Assembly (NCBI GenBank): GCA_002690445.1
Contig: NZER01000349.1
Span: 1 to 64,000, forward strand
Reading direction: 5' to 3'
From: Candidatus Pacearchaeota archaeon
GTDB lineage: Archaea; Nanoarchaeota; Nanoarchaeia; Pacearchaeales; GW2011-AR1
Length of the DNA: 64,000 bases
The position numbers were made by a program, and so were the translations under genes. Numbering within the stretch: the stretch's first letter is position 1; the number at the start of each line of letters is the position of its first letter. The notes beneath the pieces were generated by a model. The model was given only the letters and a program-made list of their open reading frames with translations, searched no databases and had not been told where the DNA came from. This document shows, one piece after another, positions 58,957 through 64,000 of this stretch.

Positions 58957-59268
58957 ATGGTGGAAAAAAGAGAAGTTTTGTTAGTTGGGTTTGTGGTTCT
59001 TGTTTTAATTGGCAGTGTCTTTGTTGTTTCTTTTCCAGGTTTTTTTAGGAGTGTTTTTAATCAGATGACAGGAAAGGTTATTGCAGAGGAAAATGTAGTT
59101 ATGCATTATAGTTTTCAAGATAATCGTCTACAGGTTCTACAAATTCCATTTTATTTAAGTGTTTTAGATTTATTTAATTTTAGTGTTCTAACTAGGATTT
59201 TTAGTATTTTCGCATCTTTTTCTTTCATGTCTTTTTTCATGCATTTATATGGTAGAGATAGTTTATAA
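58957..59268 (+). CDS. small membrane protein with TGKVI motif
   Basis: 103 aa. First helix (VLLVGFVVLVLIGSVFVVSF), then FNQMTGKVIAEENVVMHYSF, and a hydrophobic, aromatic-rich end (VLDLFNFSVLTRIFSIFASFSFMSFFMHL). The TGKVI motif after an N-terminal helix recurs in DPANN surface proteins. The first 65 residues look like the start of a longer exported protein and the end may be out of register, so a truncated gene is possible. Confidence 0.5.
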   Translation: MVEKREVLLVGFVVLVLIGSVFVVSFPGFFRSVFNQMTGKVIAEENVVMHYSFQDNRLQVLQIPFYLSVLDLFNFSVLTRIFSIFASFSFMSFFMHLYGRDSL

Positions 59269-59357
59269 ACCTTTGTATTATTCGTAACTTAGTAGTGGTG
59301 ACTAATCAGTGAATTAGGGGATTGTAAAGTTTAAAAGTATGGGATTGATAAATAATT

Positions 59358-60371
59358 ATGGAAATGCTGTTGTTTGCTTCTATTTTACTGAGTTTCCTGA
59401 TTGTGGTCTTGGTTTTGCCTAAATGGATTCGGAAGAGCAGGCAGATTGGGCTGTTGTGGGAGGATATGAATAAGGCGGGGCATCCGCGGAATGTGGCTTC
59501 TTCGGGGGGGGGGGTGGTTGTTCTTGCGTTTGTGCTGGGAGTTTTATTTTATGTTGCGATTCGTACTTTTTTTATAGACGGGGATGGGGTGACTCTTGAG
59601 ATTTTTTCTTTATTAAGTGTGATTTTAATTTTAGCTATTGTGGGATTGACTGATGATTTGCTGGGGTGGCGGCAGGGGGGGCTTTCTGTTCGGTTTAGAA
59701 TTTTTCTTGCTTTTATGGCTTCGATTCCGCTGGTTGTGATTAATGCTGGGCATCATGTTGTGAATTTTCCTTTTTTAGGGCCGGTTAATATTGGGCTTTT
59801 TTATCCGCTTTTATTGATTCCGCTCGGAATTGCAGGTGCTGCTACTACTTATAATTTTCTTGCAGGTTTTAATGGGCTGGAGGCAGGGCTGGGAATTATT
59901 ATTTTGTCTTTTCTAAGTTTTACTGCTTATGCTACTGGTTCGGCGTGGCTGGCGATTATTGGGTTGTGCATGGTAGCTGCTTTAATTGGTTTTTATTTTT
60001 ATAACAGAATGCCTGCTAAAGTTTTCCCGGGAGATAGTTTAACTTATGTTGTAGGTGCGCTGATTGCGGGAATGGCTATTCTTGGTAATTTTGAAAGGAT
60101 TGCAATGTTTATTTTTATTCCTTATGTTATAGAAACATTTCTTAAGTGCAGAGGGAAATTAAGGAAATATTCTTTTGGGGTGCCAGATAAAAAAGGCAAC
60201 TTAGAACTGCCTTATAAAAAGATTTACGGGCTGACACACTTATCAATTTTTATTTTAAGTAAATTTAAAAAAGATGTTCGGGAGAAGGATGTTGTTTATC
60301 TGATTTTTATTTTTCAGATTTTAATCTGCCTTTTTGCTTTGTGGATTTTTCAGGGGGTGCTGATTAAATGA
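59358..60371 (+). CDS. polyprenyl-phosphate GlcNAc-1-phosphate transferase (GPT/Alg7-like)
   Basis: 337 aa, about ten helices. Motifs of the MraY/WecA/GPT group: VASSGGGVVVL, GLTDDLLGW with Asp99-Asp100, TYNFLAGFNGLEAGLG, and KVFPGDSLTYVVGAL. The NGLEAG form is that of the eukaryotic/archaeal Alg7 type. It starts the lipid-linked oligosaccharide on dolichyl phosphate that AglB later uses. Overlaps the next gene by 4 nt. Confidence 0.92.
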   Translation: MEMLLFASILLSFLIVVLVLPKWIRKSRQIGLLWEDMNKAGHPRNVASSGGGVVVLAFVLGVLFYVAIRTFFIDGDGVTLEIFSLLSVILILAIVGLTDDLLGWRQGGLSVRFRIFLAFMASIPLVVINAGHHVVNFPFLGPVNIGLFYPLLLIPLGIAGAATTYNFLAGFNGLEAGLGIIILSFLSFTAYATGSAWLAIIGLCMVAALIGFYFYNRMPAKVFPGDSLTYVVGALIAGMAILGNFERIAMFIFIPYVIETFLKCRGKLRKYSFGVPDKKGNLELPYKKIYGLTHLSIFILSKFKKDVREKDVVYLIFIFQILICLFALWIFQGVLIK

Positions 60372-61291
60372 AATGGAAAAAGTATCTGCCGTTTATTGGA
60401 ATTGCTATTTTTATTTATCTTTTATTTATTATTGATCTTCGCCGGGTTTTGATTGAGATTTGGAGTGCGAATATTTGGTTTTTGCTGCTGAGTTTGGTTT
60501 TTATTTTGTTTTTATTTGTTAACCAGACAATTAAGTGGTATCTGATTGCGAGAAAGCAGAAGATTTTAGTTCCTTTTTCAAAGGCATTGAAAATTAATTT
60601 GGTTTCGCATTTTTATGGTTTTGTCACTCCTTCAAAACTTGGATCAATTATCCGGGTGGATTATTTAAGAAAATATGCTAGCACAGGGAAGGCAATTAGT
60701 AATTTTATTATTGATAAGGTCTTGGATATCTCGTCGCTGTTTTTTCTTGCAATTGTAATGGGGTATTTTTTCAAGGATAGATTTAGTTTTTTTTCTCTTG
60801 GTTATCTTGTGATTATTTTTGGTGTGCTTATTTTTTTGTTTGTTGTTTTTTATAATAAAAAAAGCAGCAGATTTTTACTGGGATTTATGTATCATAAACT
60901 TTTTCCAAAGAAATTAAAAGATAATATTCGTGTTGATTTTAATTCTTTTTATGATGATCTTCCTAAGAAAAGATTTTTAATTTTGGTTTTTGGTGTTAAT
61001 ATTTTTACATGGATTAATACTTATCTTGTGACTTATCTTATTGGGCTTTCGCTGGGAATTAATCTTTCTTTTGTTTATTTTTTAGCGATTCTTCCTTTAG
61101 CTACAATTGTTGCGCAGATTCCGATTACAATTAACGGGCTTGGGACGCGGGAGGCGACATTGATTGGGTTGTTTAGTTTTTTTGGTGTGGGTGCTGCTAA
61201 AGTTTTTTCTATGTCTATTCTTACACTAGCTCTTGCAGGGGTGCTGCCAGCAGTTGTTGCTTGTTTCCTGATACTTAGAAAAAAAGATTAG
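60368..61291 (+). CDS. flippase-like LPG_synthase_TM (UPF0104) protein
   Basis: 307 aa, about eight helices. FGFVTPSKLGSIIRVDYL-type block (FYGFVTPSKLGSIIRVDYLR) and AQIPITINGLGTREATLIGLF, the two hallmarks of PF03706. In archaeal glycosylation loci such proteins are thought to flip dolichol-linked sugars. ATGA overlap with the GPT gene ties it to the pathway. Confidence 0.88.
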   Translation: MKWKKYLPFIGIAIFIYLLFIIDLRRVLIEIWSANIWFLLLSLVFILFLFVNQTIKWYLIARKQKILVPFSKALKINLVSHFYGFVTPSKLGSIIRVDYLRKYASTGKAISNFIIDKVLDISSLFFLAIVMGYFFKDRFSFFSLGYLVIIFGVLIFLFVVFYNKKSSRFLLGFMYHKLFPKKLKDNIRVDFNSFYDDLPKKRFLILVFGVNIFTWINTYLVTYLIGLSLGINLSFVYFLAILPLATIVAQIPITINGLGTREATLIGLFSFFGVGAAKVFSMSILTLALAGVLPAVVACFLILRKKD

Positions 61292-61340
61292 TGTGCTGGA
61301 TTAAATAAATACTTAAAAAAGGGTGCTGCTGGTTTATTTT

Positions 61341-62114
61341 ATGGATAAACTTAGCTTGGTTATTCCGGCGCATAATGAATCTGGGCGAATTGAGAGGACA
61401 TTGCGGGAATATTTTTCTTATTTTGGCGAATTGAAAAAGAATGGGGTTTTGGATTTTGAGATTGTGGTTGTTTTAAATGCGTGCAGTGATAATACTTCAG
61501 AGATTGTTGGAAAATTTAAAGATAAAGAATTGGTGATTTTGGATTTTGTGCGTGGGGGAAAGGGGTTTGCTATTACAGAAGGATTTAAAGATGCGTTGAA
61601 GCGGGGTTCTGATTTTATTGGTTTTGTAGACGCTGATTGTTCGACTCCGCCGGAAGCTTTTTATGATTTAGTGAAAAATATTGGGGAGGCGGACGGGGTG
61701 ATTGCAGACAGATGGCATAAAGATAGTATTGTAGCAAAGCAGACTTTTTTTAGGCAATTTTTGAGCCGGGGTTATAATTTTATTATTCGTTCTTTATTTT
61801 TTCTGCCTTATAATGATACGCAGTGCGGGGCTAAGGTTTTTACAAGAGAGATATTAGAAAAGAATATTCATAAGATGGTTTCGAGCCAGTGGAATTATGA
61901 TATTGCACTGTTGTTTTGTTTAAAAAAAGAATCGCGGGCGCGGATTAAATCTATTCCGACAACTTGGATGGATGAAGAAGCTTCAAAAGTGAATATTCGG
62001 AGGACGCCTGTTACAATGTTTGCTTCGGCTGTAAGGCTGAGATTGATTCACTCGCCATTGAGGTTCACTGTGAGGTTTTATCGGAAGCTGCCGCAGTGGG
62101 CTAAGTTTCACTAG
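61341..62114 (+). CDS. GT2 glycosyltransferase, dolichyl-phosphate sugar synthase type (ALG5/DPM-like)
   Basis: 257 aa from ATG at 61341 (MDKLSLVIPAHNESGRIERT). GT-A fold: VIPAHNE, GFVDADCSTPPEAF with the DxD metal site, and NDTQCGAKVFTREI; the QCGAK block is typical of dolichyl-phosphate glucose/mannose synthases. It probably makes the dolichyl-phosphate-linked donor. No C-terminal membrane helices. Confidence 0.88.
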   Translation: MDKLSLVIPAHNESGRIERTLREYFSYFGELKKNGVLDFEIVVVLNACSDNTSEIVGKFKDKELVILDFVRGGKGFAITEGFKDALKRGSDFIGFVDADCSTPPEAFYDLVKNIGEADGVIADRWHKDSIVAKQTFFRQFLSRGYNFIIRSLFFLPYNDTQCGAKVFTREILEKNIHKMVSSQWNYDIALLFCLKKESRARIKSIPTTWMDEEASKVNIRRTPVTMFASAVRLRLIHSPLRFTVRFYRKLPQWAKFH

Positions 62115-62120
62115 ACAATA

Positions 62121-62561
62121 TTAACCTTGACTACTAACAGCTGCTGCTTGTTCTCTTCTTTGTGCTGCTGCAAAGGTTCCGTCCCTATTATTAACTAACC
62201 AAGTGAGAAGAGTGTGATAAATTTGCTGCCCTCTTTTTGAATTAGGATCAATAGGAATTAATTCATCTGGCCTTACACCAGCAACAACCTTAACATGAAC
62301 ATCCTTACCTTCAAGGGTAGATCTTGGATCATAAAAGGTAACTGCTAGAAGAGGTTTTCCTCTTTTATAATCTGCAACATGAATTTCTTCTTCTTGGGTT
62401 AATCTATATGCGCCATAAGGTATTGCAGGTTTTAAATCTCCATCTACCCGATGTAAACAAGGTTTTCCAATTAACTCGTGTCTAAGTCCGTAAAGGTCAT
62501 TACTTAATCTTTCTTGACCTCTCCTTTCTACTTCATCTGCAGTTTGCTTTACAACATTCAT
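62121..62561 (-). CDS. hypothetical protein
   Basis: 146 aa, soluble: MNVVKQTADEVERRGQERLS.., then strand-rich KPAIPYGAYRLTQEEEIHVADY and KPLLAVTFYDPRSTLEGKDVHVKVVAGV, and a helical end with Ala/Gln (AAAQRREQAAAVSS). No family recognised. Opposite strand to the glycosylation genes around it, with a T-rich gap. Its codons are less G-rich than the neighbours. Confidence 0.5.
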   Translation of the reverse strand: MNVVKQTADEVERRGQERLSNDLYGLRHELIGKPCLHRVDGDLKPAIPYGAYRLTQEEEIHVADYKRGKPLLAVTFYDPRSTLEGKDVHVKVVAGVRPDELIPIDPNSKRGQQIYHTLLTWLVNNRDGTFAAAQRREQAAAVSSQG

Positions 62562-62670
62562 GATTAAGATTAAGAAAAGGTATATAAAAAGATTTATATG
62601 CTGAAGTAGGCAGTTTTCTTTTCCAGCTCAGGTGAGTAAAATTTATAATGGGGGGTTTTTTAGCATAAAC

Positions 62671-63612
62671 ATGAGAATTTCAGTTGTGATTCCGAGTGCA
62701 CCAGAAGATGAACTTAGAGTTGTGGAAAGTTTGAAAAGGCAGAAGGAAAAGATTGGCCAGGTTGTTGTTGTGCGGGGGCGGAATACTTCGAAGAATCGGA
62801 ATCGGGGGGGCAGGGCGGCGCGGGAGGATTTTGTTGCGTTTACAAATTCACATTCTTCATTTCCAGAAGACTGGAGTGAAAATGTGATAAAATTTTTTGA
62901 ACTGCATCCTGAAATTGATATTGTGGGGGGTCCGCAGTTGACTCCGGAAGGTAATAGTTTTTTTGGCAGGACAAGTGGATATGCACTTTCTTCTATTTTT
63001 GGAGCTGCTAATGTTTCTAAGAGGTATGGGTTAGGGAAATTGAATTTAAGTGCTAGTGAAACTGATGTTACATCTTCTAATTTGATTTGCAGGAGGGTGG
63101 TTTGTGAAAATGTAAACTGGGATGAAGAAATTTATCCGGGGGAAGACCCTAAGTTTATTGCTGATGCAAAAAAAGCTGGTTTTAAGGTAGCTTATTCGCC
63201 TGATATTGTGGGGTATAATAAACGACGGGATAATTTTGCAGGTCTGTTTAAGCAGATTTTCAAGTATGGTGTTATGAGGCCGAGAAAAGAATCTTTTTCT
63301 CAAACAATTAAGATGCCTTTGTTTTTAGTTCCTTTTTTGTTTGTTTTGTATCTTGTTTTTCTATTGATTAATATTGTAGGTAATCTTTTTTTGACTGGGA
63401 ATGTGATTGGTTCGTGGGGGGGTTCGGGTTTTGGGTGGGTTTTATTTTTTCCGTTGATTGCATATTTACTATTGAATATTCTTTTTTCTATTTATGAATC
63501 TGCGAAAAATAAGGATTTGATTTCTGTTTTGGTTTTGCCTTTGATATTTGCGACTATCCATATTAGCTACGGGGCGGGGATGCTGGGGGGTTATTTGAGA
63601 AAGTTTAAGTAG
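62671..63612 (+). CDS. GT2 glycosyltransferase with C-terminal membrane helices
   Basis: 313 aa from ATG at 62671 (MRISVVIPSAPEDELRVVES). GT-A domain: ISVVIPSAPEDE, RNRGGRAAREDFVAFTNSHSSFPEDW (in parts; TNSHS replaces the usual DxD region), and YPGEDPKFIADAKKAGFKVAYSP with the catalytic ED. Three to four helices follow, with LTGNVIGSWGG in a loop. It probably adds a sugar to the lipid-linked glycan at the membrane. Confidence 0.85.
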   Translation: MRISVVIPSAPEDELRVVESLKRQKEKIGQVVVVRGRNTSKNRNRGGRAAREDFVAFTNSHSSFPEDWSENVIKFFELHPEIDIVGGPQLTPEGNSFFGRTSGYALSSIFGAANVSKRYGLGKLNLSASETDVTSSNLICRRVVCENVNWDEEIYPGEDPKFIADAKKAGFKVAYSPDIVGYNKRRDNFAGLFKQIFKYGVMRPRKESFSQTIKMPLFLVPFLFVLYLVFLLINIVGNLFLTGNVIGSWGGSGFGWVLFFPLIAYLLLNILFSIYESAKNKDLISVLVLPLIFATIHISYGAGMLGGYLRKFK

Positions 63613-63710
63613 TCTTTTGAAATTAGTAATTTTATATAGATAAGTTTTTAAACAAGAAGTTTATTAATAGTTTTGCTTAAGGGGAATGAGGGTTCTGTGA
63701 TATTAGCACA

Positions 63711-64000
63711 ATGAAAATAAAAAACATCAAAACAGATTTGCATACCCATGGGTTTTGTGGGTGGTCAACAGGGCCTGGGCAGAATTTTATGAGGCTTTTA
63801 GGAGATAGCCCCCACAGAGACTTAAAAAGTGTTGCTGATAGATGTTTTGGCGAAGGAAGGGACACTTTAATCGGTATGGTTAATTTTAATGATGCAAGAT
63901 ATGAAGGTCTTGTCAATACTAGGAGATGTTTGCCTAAAAATTATGGAATTTATGATGACCACTGCTCTGTTTTTATTGGAGTTAGGAGAGACAATCTCTG
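63711..64000 (+). CDS. PHP-domain protein, 3' end outside window
   Basis: ATG at 63711 opens MKIKNIKTDLHTHGFCGWST.., with the first PHP metal motif DLHTHG near residue 9-14. The frame is open to the window end (96 residues visible). PHP proteins are metal-dependent phosphoesterases. DDHCSVFIGVRRDN near the end is strand-like. The specific reaction cannot be told from this part. Confidence 0.7.
   Translation, partial: MKIKNIKTDLHTHGFCGWSTGPGQNFMRLLGDSPHRDLKSVADRCFGEGRDTLIGMVNFNDARYEGLVNTRRCLPKNYGIYDDHCSVFIGVRRDNL

Overview
The window is a stretch of a low-GC archaeal chromosome. The gene set is archaeal: eukaryote-type ribosomal proteins (eL43, eL40, eS4, eL32, eL19), aIF5A with a hypusine site, Spt5, SepF, prefoldin, Rpo12, AglB-type oligosaccharyltransferases, intron-containing tRNAs and Taw1. 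Several traits point to a DPANN lineage close to Pacearchaeota or Woesearchaeota: a small archaeosortase, membrane proteins with a 'TGNVI/TGKVI' motif, AMP phosphorylase together with a ribose-1,5-bisphosphate isomerase-like protein, a shortened Dph2, and very compact operons. The assignment is an inference from gene content.

Layout. 1-4250: the end of an S-layer-like gene, then a minus-strand cluster (two SxtJ-like small membrane proteins, NodU/CmcH carbamoyltransferase, DUF5989 peptide, SGNH hydrolase) in which three of five genes are broken. 4500-8400: methyltransferase, two paralogous anchored proteins, a COG2426 membrane protein, and a DUF4258-like/DUF2283 toxin-antitoxin-like pair bracketed by a 114-bp direct repeat. 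8400-18700 is mostly minus strand: archaeosortase and a large surface protein, Dph2-like, SepF, prefoldin beta, Rpo12, eL43, tRNA-Pro with intron, uL11, Spt5, SecE, FtsZ, FKBP and a three-gene cassette of unknown function. 18800-26050 is mostly plus strand: aIF5A, eL40, site-2 protease, Taw1, uL1-uL10-P1 and an unusual tRNA-Ser locus. 26050-31000: membrane proteins, cyclophilin, AMP phosphorylase.

31129-44113 is one long S10/spc-type ribosomal operon (uL3 to uL15) with five extra small genes in or at the end of it. A Holliday-resolvase-like protein, a Cas4-like nuclease, SecY and an EMC3/DUF106 insertase follow. 48100-52750: NYN protein, RNase H, R15P-isomerase-like, SpoIIM and a DUF4325/HATPase pair. 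53300-63600 is a protein N-glycosylation locus: two tandem AglB genes, a GlcNAc-1-P transferase, a flippase-like protein and two GT2 glycosyltransferases. A PHP-domain gene runs off the end.

Translation signals stand out. Genes at the head of a transcript often have a TATA box only about 20-30 nt before the ATG, as for leaderless mRNAs. Inside operons the junction is very often exactly TAA-A-ATG, TAATG or ATGA, usually without a Shine-Dalgarno sequence. Intergenic regions are filled with strings of short perfect hairpins with 3-5 nt loops, and related hairpins also lie in the tRNA-Ser leader and intron.
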